From contig NZ_BDQK01000003.1 in assembly GCF_003864295.1 (NCBI RefSeq), positions 1 to 64,000 on the forward strand: a stretch of 64,000 nt of DNA, read 5' to 3'. This stretch comes from Aphanothece sacrum FPU1. Lineage in GTDB: Bacteria; Cyanobacteriota; Cyanobacteriia; Cyanobacteriales; Microcystaceae. This document shows, piece by piece, positions 17,902 to 26,491 of the stretch; within the stretch, counting starts at the first letter, position 1, and each line of letters starts with the position of its first letter. The translations under genes were made by a program, and so were the position numbers. A model generated the notes under the pieces. The model was not told where the DNA came from, did not search any database, and was given only the letters and a program-made list of their open reading frames with translations.

Positions 17902-20187
17902 GTGATTAACCTTTCTTGGCTTCCTCAGATTGAATCAAGTGATCGCCCTTGGGTGGGTGAAAAAGTGTGGATGCTTAGCCAACTCAAAAAGCTAGGCTAT
18001 CCGGTTTTGCCTGGGTTTGTCATTAGTGGGCAAATCTTTAGAGAATTCCTGGAAAGTTTGGACGATTCTACCTCATTATTAGCGGATTTTCCCACATCTT
18101 CCCTTCATTTGGATGTAGATAATCCCCGTGCCTTACAACTGGTAGCCCAACAAAGTCGTCAAGCCATTCTTAACAAATCTTTACCCCCCACTTGGCAAGA
18201 AACCTTAACTCAAGCCATTAGCCAGATCAACGCCCCTGCTTTAATTATACGGAGTTCTATTGCCGCACCTTGGCCCATCAGACAGGAATTATCAGGGTTA
18301 GCCCCCTCCCAAGTGTGTTGGAACCATCCCCAAGCCCTAGAATTGGCCTTAAAACAGGCTTGGGCCCAGATGTTGAGTGCTAAGAGTCTATTTTACTGGC
18401 AACGATTGGGCAAACAAATTAAGGAATTAAACTTAGGTATTTTAGTCCAACCCTTAAATAATGCGATCGCATCAGGTATCGTCACCCTTCAGACTGATAG
18501 TTGGGAAATACAGTCCACTTGGGGTTTAGGCCATAGTTTATTACAAGGGGAAGTCTTACCCGATATGTTTAAACTAGACCTGTTTACTGGAAATATCAGC
18601 CAAAAACAACTAGGGAATAAAAACCGCGCTTATCGTTTAAAATCTCCCCCAGACTCCCCAGAAATCTCTCAAACTTGTTTAGAAGCCTATATACTAAGTA
18701 CGAGCAACGCCGAACAATATTCTCTAGATGAGTCTTATCTGTGTCAACTGTTTCAACTGATCACCGATCTAAGTGATGAACCGTTTTCTTGGGGTTCCTT
18801 AGAGTGGATGTTATTAGAATCAACTACTCCTCCTAATCTTCCCACTTTGGTGATTAATCAATTAATGCTTTCATCCTCATTATCTAATCCTTCTCCTGCT
18901 AAAGTTGCTCCATCACCGATCAAGGAACAAGTGTTACTGACAGGTTTAGGGGCCGCACCCGGTCGTATTCAAGGGTTAACTCAGGTGATCACTCCAGATA
19001 CTCCTCTTGAACCCTCTCGACTGACAGGTCATATTATAGTTACTCAACAGATTTATCCTTCTGAGCTATCTTTGATTAAACAAGCTGGGGGAATTATTAC
19101 CGAAAGAGGAGGAATGACGAGTCATGCAGCCATTTTAGCTAGGGAATTAGGGGTTCCTGTGGTGGTTGGGGTATCAGGAGCAACTCAAATCCTAAAAACG
19201 GGAGAATCAGTAGTTTTAGATGGGGAAACAGGAGAAATTTATCGTTCTTTGTTCCCTCAAAAAGAAGTGAAAGTTAATAAAAATTTAGCTCAACCTAAAA
19301 CATCACCTCGATTTAATTATCCCATTGGCACAAAATTGATGGTCAATGCCAGTCAATTAAGTTCTTTAGATTTAATGATGGAGTTACCCTTGGATGGGGT
19401 GGGTTTACTCCGCTCAGAATTGTTGTTTTTAGACCTGTGTTACCCTTATTGTTTAGAACAATGGTTCGAGCAAACCGCTCCTTGTGAGGTGATTAAACAA
19501 CTAGCAGGAGGTATTCGGGAATTTGCGGTCAGTTTTGCTCCTCGTCCTGTATTTTATCGTTCTTTTGATGAAAAATTCTCGGATTCATTTAACTCTAATT
19601 TTGAGGTGGATTATCGGGGAACGGCGGGTTATTGCTTAGATTCAACTCGTTTTGAGCAAGAATTACAAGCTTTAGCCCAAGTGCAACGAGAAGGCTACCA
19701 TAATCTTAATTTAATTTTGCCTTTTGTGCGTTCTGTTGAAGAATTTCGCTTTTGTCGTAATTTAGTCGAAAAATCTCAATTGTTTGCCTCAGATTTCTTT
19801 GAATTGTGGATTATGGCAGAGGTTCCTTCTATTATGTTTGAACTTTCTCAATATGTTGAAGCGGGGGTTCAAGGAATTGCGATCGGCACTAATGATTTAG
19901 CTCCGTTACTATTAGGAATTAATCGAGATAATCCTCGTTTAAGTGATAGTTCAAAATCCTGTCCTCTGGCTTTATTAAATGGATTAAAATTTTTAATTCA
20001 ACAGGCTAAACAATTAGAAATTCCTAGTGCTATTTGTGGTCAAATCATGGTTCAATATCCTGAAATTATTCAAGAATTAGTGCGTTCAGGAATTACAACT
20101 ATTTCTGTGGAAGCTGACGCAGTAGAAAGAACTTATCAAGCGATCGCTCGTGCTGAACAACGGTTATTATTAGAATTAATGAGATGA
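17902..20187 (+). CDS. PEP-synthase/PPDK-like phosphotransferase, divergent
   Basis: 761-aa protein with the PEP synthase layout: an N-terminal ATP-grasp domain (about 1-290), a mobile phosphohistidine domain with TERGGMTSHAAILAREL (catalytic His near residue 408), and a C-terminal PEP/pyruvate barrel (GTNDLAPLLLGINRDNPRL, then ICGQIMVQYPEI). It lacks the usual NPMLGWRG block (here VDYRGTAGY) and the final loop is altered, so it may not be a standard PpsA. The start is GTG at 17902 (MINLSWLPQIESSDRPWVG). A heptamer repeat array begins at its stop codon. Confidence 0.8.
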   Translation: MINLSWLPQIESSDRPWVGEKVWMLSQLKKLGYPVLPGFVISGQIFREFLESLDDSTSLLADFPTSSLHLDVDNPRALQLVAQQSRQAILNKSLPPTWQETLTQAISQINAPALIIRSSIAAPWPIRQELSGLAPSQVCWNHPQALELALKQAWAQMLSAKSLFYWQRLGKQIKELNLGILVQPLNNAIASGIVTLQTDSWEIQSTWGLGHSLLQGEVLPDMFKLDLFTGNISQKQLGNKNRAYRLKSPPDSPEISQTCLEAYILSTSNAEQYSLDESYLCQLFQLITDLSDEPFSWGSLEWMLLESTTPPNLPTLVINQLMLSSSLSNPSPAKVAPSPIKEQVLLTGLGAAPGRIQGLTQVITPDTPLEPSRLTGHIIVTQQIYPSELSLIKQAGGIITERGGMTSHAAILARELGVPVVVGVSGATQILKTGESVVLDGETGEIYRSLFPQKEVKVNKNLAQPKTSPRFNYPIGTKLMVNASQLSSLDLMMELPLDGVGLLRSELLFLDLCYPYCLEQWFEQTAPCEVIKQLAGGIREFAVSFAPRPVFYRSFDEKFSDSFNSNFEVDYRGTAGYCLDSTRFEQELQALAQVQREGYHNLNLILPFVRSVEEFRFCRNLVEKSQLFASDFFELWIMAEVPSIMFELSQYVEAGVQGIAIGTNDLAPLLLGINRDNPRLSDSSKSCPLALLNGLKFLIQQAKQLEIPSAICGQIMVQYPEIIQELVRSGITTISVEADAVERTYQAIARAEQRLLLELMR

Positions 20188-20253
20188 ATTATGAATTATG
20201 AATTATGAATTATGAATTATGAATTATGAATTATGAATTATGAATTATGAATT
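20184..20253. repeat. ATGAATT heptamer array, 10 units
   Basis: Ten exact ATGAATT units; the first overlaps the stop codon of the PEP-synthase-like gene. Heptanucleotide tandem repeats of this sort are known in cyanobacteria (STRR sequences). Shorter arrays occur at 57442 and, degenerate, near 52290. Confidence 0.95.
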
Positions 20254-20579
20254 ATAATTTAGAAGTAGTCACACAAAATTAAAGTTAACGGTAAGGTTAG
20301 GCAACAGGCATAAGAAAGGCTTTATAATTTACAATTTATAATTTATAATTTACAATTTCAGTTTTGTGGCAAGAGAAAAATATGTTTTTTGGGGGAGTTA
20401 ATGGGGTTAGAGCTACCCCAGATGGAATAATGGAAGGAATAGGTGATTCTCGACGGTCAGGGGTGGGCATTGTTTGTTAAACTTTCCAAAGAGTATGTTG
20501 AAAAGATATCATGACTCATTAAGTGGCTTCTCACAAACATGATTTTTATGTGTCCAACTCGAATCCCTGATTAAATCCT
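20254..20579. other. Intergenic region upstream of tolC
   Basis: Contains an AT-rich repeat (TTTATAATTTACAATTTATAA type, about 20318-20356) and half of the GGTGGGCATTG palindrome at about 20462. No gene seen. The last 100 bases probably carry the promoter of the TolC gene; I cannot assign boxes. Confidence 0.4.
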
Positions 20580-22223
20580 ATGTTTGCTTTACGTTATTGT
20601 GTGAGTGTGAGTGTTGGTATATTAATTGTGTTAGCTAATGGGGTATCAATAACCGCCCAAACGGTGTCTAACCCTGAAGCAACTCAAACGACGGAAGAAC
20701 CTCAGCCGAGTTCAGGGGCTTCCCTATTAAGCTTAGAAAATGAGCCATCTGTGACAGGAGTTAAGACAGAACCCAATGTTACCTCCCAAAACCAAGTTCT
20801 TGAGCCATCTTCTCCTAACTCAGTTAATGTAGGAGATCAGGGATTATCAAGTGAAACAACCTTAGAAAAATTACCCCCGAATAATCTCAACCCTAGTGGG
20901 AACCCCTTACTATTTCCCACCAAACCGGATGAAGTTAAACCAAAGGTGCGTCAACCAATAACCCTAGAACAAGCCATTAGTTTAGCATTACAAAATAATA
21001 AGGAATTACAAGAGGCACGACTGCTTTTAGAAGAATTAAAAGCAGAATTAGGGGTTGCTAGAGCAGATCTTTTCCCTAGTCTTGATATAGAAGCTAGTTT
21101 AGACCGTATTAGAAATGATCGGGTGTTCGGGGGTGGGACTGATGTGTTAGGAACTCTCTTACCTGAGACCACTACAGCAGAAACCTTTACCAATGTCCAA
21201 AGCAGGGCAAGTCTAACTTATACTATTTACAGTGGGGGTGAAAGGGCCGCTAGAATTGCCCGTGCTGAAAGGGAAGTGCGCCGCCAAGACTTAGGAGTCG
21301 AGATATCAACTGAACGAATTCGTTTTGAAGCAACAGATAATTATTACCGTTTACAAAATGACGATGCTCAAGTAGCGATCGCCCAAGCAGCAGTGGAAGA
21401 TACCACTCAAAGTTTACGAGATGCTCAATTATTAGAACAAGCAGGGTTAGGGACAAGGTTTGATGTTTTACGAGCAGAAGGAGATTTAGCCACGGCCAAT
21501 GAAGGTTTAACTAGAGCGATCGCTGCTCAACGGACATCTAGACGACGGTTAGCCGAAACCCTCAGCGTTGGACAACACGTGGAGTTGACGGCAGCCGATG
21601 AAATTGCAGAATCAGGAACTTGGAAATTGACCCTAGATCAAACCATTGTGCGGGCTTATAAAAATCGGGCTGAACTAGAACAAGAACTAATACAAGGAGA
21701 GATCGCCGAACAAGATCGAGAAATTGCCCTAGCACAGATTCGACCCCAAGTAGATTTTACTGCTTTCTATTTCGCGCGAGAGAACTTTGATGATGCAGTG
21801 CCTGTCTTAACTGACTGGACGTTTGAAACCCGTGTGCGGTGGCGGTTATTTGATGGGGGTAGAGCCTTTGAAGGTGCTAGACGGGCTGAACGTCGTCAGG
21901 ATCAAGCTAATGTCCGCTTTGCTAACCAGCGTAACGAAATTCGCTTTCAGGTGGAAGAAGCTTATAATAACCTCATTGCGAATAAAGAAAATATTGCTAG
22001 TACCCGTAAGAACGTAGAACGGTTTGAAGAAGCTCTCAGACTTGCGCGACTGCGGTTTCAGGCAGGGGTAGGAACCCAAACCGATGTTATTAATGCCCAA
22101 AGGGATCTTACTGATGCGCGGGGTCGTTTTTTACAGGCTATTATTGGTTATAATCAATCCCTTAATTCCTTACAACGGGCGGTTAGTAATCTACCCGATG
22201 GCCGCTTGTTTCAAAAGCCTTAA
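20580..22223 (+). CDS. TolC family outer-membrane efflux protein
   Basis: 547-aa outer-membrane channel of type I secretion or RND-type efflux. Signal peptide at about 1-27 (hydrophobic core SVSVGILIVLANGVSI, ending AQ). A Pro/Ser/Asn-rich linker (about 28-125) precedes two OEP repeats: ITLEQAISLALQNNKELQEA near 125 and the second near 355-530 with long coiled coils (NLIANKENIASTRKNVERFE; QTDVINAQRDLTDARGRF). No inner-membrane or adaptor genes are adjacent, so the substrate is unknown. The linker is longer than in E. coli TolC, as is common in cyanobacteria. Confidence 0.92.
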   Translation: MFALRYCVSVSVGILIVLANGVSITAQTVSNPEATQTTEEPQPSSGASLLSLENEPSVTGVKTEPNVTSQNQVLEPSSPNSVNVGDQGLSSETTLEKLPPNNLNPSGNPLLFPTKPDEVKPKVRQPITLEQAISLALQNNKELQEARLLLEELKAELGVARADLFPSLDIEASLDRIRNDRVFGGGTDVLGTLLPETTTAETFTNVQSRASLTYTIYSGGERAARIARAEREVRRQDLGVEISTERIRFEATDNYYRLQNDDAQVAIAQAAVEDTTQSLRDAQLLEQAGLGTRFDVLRAEGDLATANEGLTRAIAAQRTSRRRLAETLSVGQHVELTAADEIAESGTWKLTLDQTIVRAYKNRAELEQELIQGEIAEQDREIALAQIRPQVDFTAFYFARENFDDAVPVLTDWTFETRVRWRLFDGGRAFEGARRAERRQDQANVRFANQRNEIRFQVEEAYNNLIANKENIASTRKNVERFEEALRLARLRFQAGVGTQTDVINAQRDLTDARGRFLQAIIGYNQSLNSLQRAVSNLPDGRLFQKP

Positions 22224-22239
22224 GAAGTTTTATCCTGTA

Positions 22240-22256
22240 GGTGGGCATTGCCCACC
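22240..22256. repeat. GGTGGGC-ATT-GCCCACC palindrome after tolC
   Basis: Same 7-bp stem and 3-nt loop as at 16998 and 26960, flanked by GTAG and CTAC. It lies 17 bp past the tolC stop. Confidence 0.65.
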
Positions 22257-22353
22257 CTACTCAAAATTACGGTTTACAAGATATTGTGATGACTACACTC
22301 AAAGATATTGAAAGTTAAGCCTTTAGATGAAATCCTTAGATACGGGAGAGCCG

Positions 22354-22566
22354 TTAAGTTTTTTTCTTCTCGACTAATCGTTTAAATAATTCAAATTGTT
22401 CTTGTTCTTCTTCTTGTGTTTTAGGCAAATCAAATTTGATAGCTTGTGAGTCTGATTTGAGACGACTAAACAACAGACGTAAAGCTTCAAGATCCTCTTC
22501 TGCACGATGTTCGAGAGCATAAGTTCTCAATTGAGCGTTAGTCATTTCTTCAAAATTTGGTTTCAT
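22354..22566 (-). CDS. DUF6887-type small protein
   Basis: 70-aa acidic, helical cytosolic protein with the start MKPNFEEMTNAQLRTYALEH, followed by an LEALRLLFSRLKSD helix. This pattern matches the cyanobacterial DUF6887 family, which usually sits next to DUF6888. The start codon overlaps the stop of the DUF6888 gene by 4 bp (ATGA), so the two are translationally coupled. Function unknown; the pairing suggests a two-component module, but a toxin-antitoxin role is only a guess. Confidence 0.7.
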   Translation of the reverse strand: MKPNFEEMTNAQLRTYALEHRAEEDLEALRLLFSRLKSDSQAIKFDLPKTQEEEQEQFELFKRLVEKKKT

Positions 22567-22778
22567 AGGAAATACCAGAGTCCATCAGAAGGAACAAGAA
22601 TTTCTAATTCATCGCCTGCAAGAATATAAACATCTCCTGTCACGGTATCAAAACGGAATAGGTGGATATCTTTATAGCAGTTAGACAACCACTGGCAGAC
22701 TTGCAGACAGGCTTGAGCTTGTTCGTTGCTTGGGTTAATGATTACTGCCTCAATTGTGACACAGATAATATAATACAA
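22563..22778 (-). CDS. DUF6888-type small protein
   Basis: 71-aa protein with CLQVCQWLSNCYKDIHLFRF, then GDVYILAGDELEILV and the C-terminal GLWYFL, the pattern of cyanobacterial DUF6888. First of a coupled pair with DUF6887. The real start may be internal, since relatives begin close to the NEQAQA segment; the first 14 residues are hydrophobic and atypical. Function unknown. Confidence 0.68.
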   Translation of the reverse strand: MYYIICVTIEAVIINPSNEQAQACLQVCQWLSNCYKDIHLFRFDTVTGDVYILAGDELEILVPSDGLWYFL

Positions 22779-22840
22779 GTCAGAGGTTTAGATTGGCAAT
22801 GTTCACTGATACTATGCCATACAAAAATTAAGCTCCCGTA

Positions 22841-22861
22841 GGATGGGTTCCCAACCCATCC
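22841..22861. repeat. GGATGGGTT palindrome
   Basis: Perfect 9-bp stem GGATGGGTT/AACCCATCC with a CCC loop, touching the target duplication of the MITE that follows. Confidence 0.6.
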
Positions 22862-22864
22862 CAA

Positions 22865-22969
22865 TAGGAGTTACGCACTGTAAGGTCATAATCAGGGTTT
22901 GAGATTGCTTTACTACCCCTCACAATGACGCAAAATCCTTAACGTACGGTTCTAAGTGCGTAACTCCTA
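22865..22969. mobile_element. MITE type C (105 bp) with target duplication
   Basis: Perfect 15-bp terminal inverted repeats TAGGAGTTACGCACT at both ends, flanked by a 5-bp direct repeat CCCAA (22860-22864 and 22970-22974). Non-coding. Structure and size are those of a non-autonomous transposon remnant; the parent IS is not in this window. Confidence 0.85.
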
Positions 22970-23072
22970 CCCAATTCAACATCTATCAATAGCCAGTTCC
23001 CCACTCCTTAACAAAAGTTAATATAATTTCTTAAAATTATGACAAAATGTTAAGAAAGCACAAGGAGGGCAG

Positions 23073-23366
23073 ATGACCATTAATTTTGTTAAAGAAAATA
23101 AAGAAGCTGTAGTGGCGCAAGGGGCGAACCTTAGACAAAAAGCCCTAGAGAATAAAATAGACATCTACACCCTTAAAGGCAAACTGACCAATTGTGGGGG
23201 TAATGGACAATGTGCCACTTGTCTTGTAGAAATTGTAGAAGGGATGGAAAATTTATCTCCCCGTACGGATTTTGAGCAGCGTGTCCTCAAGAAAAAGCCT
23301 GATAGTTACCGTTTGGCCTGTCAAACCCTGGTCAATGGGCCGGTGAAGGTCAAAACTAAACCCTAA
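23073..23366 (+). CDS. 2Fe-2S ferredoxin (adjacent to psbM)
   Basis: 97-aa soluble electron carrier. Cluster ligands are Cys41, Cys47, Cys50 and Cys83 ([11 protein letters not shown] and RLACQ), a C-x5-C-x2-C spacing unlike the C-x4-C-x2-C of photosynthetic PetF. It is therefore a separate ferredoxin class, not the PSI acceptor. A strong ribosome site AAGGAGG (23062-23068) precedes the ATG. psbM lies 92 bp downstream on the same strand, so they may be co-transcribed. The partner enzyme is unknown. Confidence 0.9.
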   Translation: MTINFVKENKEAVVAQGANLRQKALENKIDIYTLKGKLTNCGGNGQCATCLVEIVEGMENLSPRTDFEQRVLKKKPDSYRLACQTLVNGPVKVKTKP

Positions 23367-23457
23367 TGAGTATGTTCCGTTAATTGCTGCCATCGGCCAA
23401 TGTAATGATATCCTAATAATGTTAGTTTTCATTTGATGAGAGAGAGGCAGGGAGTCC

Positions 23458-23565
23458 ATGCAAGTTAACGATCTTGGCTTTATCGCTACTATTCTATTTG
23501 TGCTAGTTCCTACTGTGTTTCTGTTGATTTTATTCATTCAAACCCGTAAAGGAACTGAATCTTAA
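23458..23565 (+). CDS. psbM: Photosystem II reaction centre protein M
   Basis: 35-aa single-span thylakoid protein at the PSII dimer interface. The sequence [20 protein letters not shown] and what follows ([12 protein letters not shown]) are near-identical to PsbM of other cyanobacteria. AGGGAG lies just upstream of ATG 23458. A strong terminator hairpin follows. Confidence 0.97.
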   Translation: MQVNDLGFIATILFVLVPTVFLLILFIQTRKGTES

Positions 23566-23580
23566 GCCGTTGGCTAATGA

Positions 23581-23616
23581 CCCCACCTAACCTCATGGTA
23601 CAGGTGGGGCTTTTTA
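23581..23616 (+). terminator. Rho-independent terminator of psbM
   Basis: CCCCACCT (23581-23588) pairs with AGGTGGGG (23602-23609), then CTTTTT. It begins 15 bp after the psbM stop. Confidence 0.9.
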
Positions 23617-23684
23617 ACAGTTAACAGTTATCAGTTATCAGTTATCTTTTAATTAATATCTTGGGTTTGAGAGAAGGAATATTT

Positions 23685-23990
23685 TTAGGCATAAACTTTT
23701 CTAAGTTCGTAAGTTTGAGAAGACTCAGTGTCTTCAATCGTTAAGAATTCATGAAGTTCATCAATACGAATGGGACTGTCATAAATATTATCTTCATTTT
23801 GATAGGCCTCTAAGAAAGATTCAATGGCTTTTTTAAGTTTATCAATAGCTTGTTCTGGGGTTTGTCCTTGTCCTACTAATCCATTTTCGAGACATAATGA
23901 AACCCAATAGTTTGCGCTTTTTCTAAACAGGAAAAATATTAGACAGAATGATGTCAATAATATGCCAATACGTTGAATTACTTTTTTCAT
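23685..23990 (-). CDS. HicB-like domain protein with N-terminal membrane segment
   Basis: 101 aa. Residues 27-80 match the HicB antitoxin fold (NYWVSLCLENGLVGQGQTPE, then AIDKLKKAIESFLEAY). In place of the usual first beta strand it begins with a hydrophobic stretch, RIGILLTSFCLIFFLF, that would be a membrane helix. No HicA toxin is adjacent. Either the domain has been membrane-anchored or the original N-terminus was lost and a new start recruited. Function uncertain. Confidence 0.6.
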   Translation of the reverse strand: MKKVIQRIGILLTSFCLIFFLFRKSANYWVSLCLENGLVGQGQTPEQAIDKLKKAIESFLEAYQNEDNIYDSPIRIDELHEFLTIEDTESSQTYELRKVYA

Positions 23991-24022
23991 GGCTATGACT
24001 TCCCTAGTCTACCAAAATTTTA

Positions 24023-24289
24023 TTATTCAGGATTTTCTTTAAAAGCAAAAGTTAGCGAGAGAGTAATGCCTCCTAATATAAAAGCTAGAGCAGAAAAACC
24101 AATAATTTTTTTAGCATTTTCTGAGCTTACAAACATGGAGTCTTGTTCTACTACAACACCAGGAACATTAATTGCAACTTTTTCTGGATTTTCTGCGAGG
24201 GCTAATTCCATAGTACCATAGCAAAAAAATAGTAAGCTAAATGCTACAACTAATACACTAATAAGCCGAATAACAATTGTTTTACTCAT
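24023..24289 (-). CDS. Small membrane protein, unknown
   Basis: 88 aa from ATG 24287-24289 (MSKTIVIRLISVLVVAF). The longer frame that begins at 24370 runs through a repeat and is unlikely to be the real N-terminus. It has one N-terminal helix or signal (about 5-25, ending ALAENPE) and a second helix near the end (IIGFSALAFILGGITLSLTF), with a short extracytoplasmic domain between. I do not recognise the family. Its upstream region starts with one arm of the inverted repeat that brackets the ISH3 element. Confidence 0.6.
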   Translation of the reverse strand: MSKTIVIRLISVLVVAFSLLFFCYGTMELALAENPEKVAINVPGVVVEQDSMFVSSENAKKIIGFSALAFILGGITLSLTFAFKENPE

Positions 24290-24300
24290 GATAGATAATC

Positions 24301-25779
24301 TCAGTAGATGGAAAAGTTTGGATTTAATAGCGATCGCTAAATGACAAAAGGTCAAAAAATCGAAGATCACTCAATACACATAAACCAATCAAAGAATAAA
24401 TGATAAGAAAAAATTATCAATTTTTATCTCAAAAAAAGATATCATTAAAAGTCTCTCAATTATCAGAAAAAATGCTAAGATTTAAGAGATAAATTAAAAT
24501 CAAAAAAATAGAATTGACTGACTTAAATCCCCGAATTCTTCTAACAGAATCAGAAACATTAGAAGAAACTATTGATTGTTTAAGACAAAATATACCCCTG
24601 GAAACACAGGGAGCATTTAACGCCTCGGATCTGTATCAAATTTTAGTCAGAGCAGCCAGTAATTGTGATAGTATTGAAAATACAACTAAAAGTTTAAAAA
24701 AGTCTCCCTGTGGTAAAAATATTAGATATCACCTCGATAAATTCAATGATTTTGAAGAATTAGAAACAAACATTAATTCAGCTTTAAAAAGTAGAAAATT
24801 ACCTGGCATTGCCCAGAAAAAACTTAAATTAGCAATTGACTTAAATTTAATTCCTTATTATGGCAATCCTACACCAGAAGAAATGCCTTATATTTATCGA
24901 AGTCAAGCGAAATGTGGAACTTGTTCCTTTTATGCTTATGCCACTTTATATGTTATCAAAAAAGGGAAAAGACTTACTTTAGCTATCAGAGGTATTCGTC
25001 AGCGAGATACGAATGTCGCCATTATTACCTATTTATTAGCTTCTGTATCTTCTCTAAAAATAGAGATAAAAACTCTTTATTTAGATCGAGGTTTTTTCAG
25101 TATTGCTGTAATTCGTTGGTTAAAAGCATTAAGAATTCCTTTCATGATGCCAGCAATTAAAACCGGAAAAACGGGAGGTATTAAACAATTTCTTCAAGGT
25201 AGAAAGAGTTATAAAACGACTTATACTATGGAAAAAAATAAAGAAGATTTTGTCACTCTTGATTTGTGGATAATCTGTAAGTACAAAAAGGGGAAAAGAA
25301 AAAAACATGGAATTGAATATTTTGTCTATGTTGTTTACCAACCAAAAATTCGTTTAGATTATATTCATACCGATTATCGCCGACGTTTTGGCATTGAGAG
25401 TAGTTATAGAATCAAAAATATTTGTCGTATTAAAACTATTAATAAAAAACCAGTAATTCGCTTATTATTTATCGGGATCTCTTTTCTTCTTGTTAATATT
25501 TGGGTTAATTTGCTCTGGAAAAAAGTTAGTTTACCGAACCGAGGGGGATGATTAATTTACAGAGATATCTTCACTTTTAAACAGATGTTATTGTTTCGCC
25601 AGACAGGCTATTGATAGATTATATCAAGTTGTTGATACTATTTATTTACCCTCTGGTTAAAAACAATAATACTTTTTGTATTATTATAAGTTTTCTTTAT
25701 TAAACTAGGGGGGGGTTAGTATCTTATGATACTAAAAACTAGAGCGATCGCATTAAATCCAAACTTTTCCATCTACTGA
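24301..25779. mobile_element. ISH3-like element or repeat-bounded segment (1479 bp)
   Basis: A 28-bp perfect inverted repeat (24301-24328 and 25752-25779, sequence TCAGTAGATGGAAAAGTTTG then GATTTAAT) brackets a decayed transposase; with one indel it extends through GCGATCGCT to about 37 bp. The size suits an ISH3 element, but no clear target duplication flanks it, and true ends may lie further in. Alternatively two copies of a dispersed repeat flank the IS by chance or recombination. Confidence 0.4.
24514..25660 (+). pseudogene. ISH3 family transposase, decayed C-terminus
   Basis: DDE transposase; the TTG at 24514 opens a 345-codon frame. The catalytic residues are visible: Asp in AIDLNLIPYYG, Asp in LYLDRGFFS and Glu in RRRFGIESSYR. 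The frame stops at TGA 25549-25551 after LPNRGG, but the same frame goes on (LIYRDIFTFKQMLLF), then a frameshift near 25600 leads to QAIDRLYQVVDTIYLPSG and a stop at 25658-25660. Full length would be about 385 aa, normal for ISH3. The element is therefore probably inactive. Confidence 0.82.
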
Positions 25780-26027
25780 AATTTGATGAAAGAATAGATA
25801 ACTGGAGAAAGGTAAGAGAATGGTTAGAAGAAGCTGGTTATAAAAATGGTTCATCAACTCAAGTTTCTGTCAATAAGTTGTTACCTGACGATAGCTTGAT
25901 TAATATCAGCAGCATTACTGTTGAACGAGATCAAATAGTTTTTCAAATCAACCTACATATTCCAACTTCAGAAGCGTCAGAAATCTTGAAACAAAATCCA
26001 GATTTAGGTAATGATGCTACTAGCTAG
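25743..26027 (+). pseudogene. Gene remnant next to the ISH3 element
   Basis: A 94-codon frame with no start codon. Its first residues (IKSKLFHLL) derive from the inverted repeat. From about 25790 it reads like a real protein: NWRKVREWLEEAGYKNGSS, VSVNKLLPDDSLINI and VFQINLHIPTSEASEIL. Family unknown. The 5' end was probably lost when the repeat or IS arrived. Confidence 0.45.
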
Positions 26028-26146
26028 ACCTAATAATTGATAAGCTGTTTCATATTAAACTACTTGTATAAAGCAAAATAAAATCAATTTTAGTAGAAAA
26101 AAGCTCAATTTATTTTACTATTACCTATTCCCAAAATTGTACGGTT

Positions 26147-26491
26147 TTAAGCAATAGCAAACTCAGTTAATTTACGGGTTTCAGGATCATGAAAGGCTAA
26201 AACAATATCCTCTTTGGGTACACCTTCCCTTAATAACTCAGTAGCAATACCTTCCTCTGTCCAATCTTCCTCTATATAAATTTTCTCATTTTTAATACGG
26301 ATATAAATAGTAATACCTCTAATCTTTTTATCATCATGCCAACCTGTTTGAAACCAAAGATATTGTTCTCTTTTTTCATCAAAGGCTAAAATACTATCAA
26401 CACCAGAAGGGTTAGGGGTTTGTGATGCTAAGTTTTCATATTCAGTGAGAATTTTTTTAATTAAATTACGATACTTTTCTAGTTTATCCAT
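26147..26491 (-). CDS. xisI: XisI family protein
   Basis: 114 aa, a full-length XisI homologue: MDKLEKYRNLIKKILTEYE at the start, the QYLWFQTGWHDDKKIRGITI core, and the typical ending GVPKEDIVLAFHDPETRKLT. XisH and XisI were first described as controlling factors for fdxN-element excision in heterocysts, but most copies in cyanobacteria lie far from any such element and their role is unknown. The start overlaps the end of xisH by 13 bp, so the two are translationally coupled. Confidence 0.93.
   Translation of the reverse strand: MDKLEKYRNLIKKILTEYENLASQTPNPSGVDSILAFDEKREQYLWFQTGWHDDKKIRGITIYIRIKNEKIYIEEDWTEEGIATELLREGVPKEDIVLAFHDPETRKLTEFAIA

Noticed and set aside
20184-20253. CRISPR array
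   Set aside because: Units of 7 bp without spacers; a simple tandem repeat. No cas genes in the window.
24290-24370. N-terminal extension of the small membrane protein (start at 24370)
   Set aside because: The extra 27 residues are encoded by the inverted repeat and a HIP1 site; the ATG at 24289 gives a sensible membrane segment.
24912-25160. 82-aa plus-strand ORF
   Set aside because: Shadow frame inside the ISH3 transposase, whose catalytic residues lie in the main frame.
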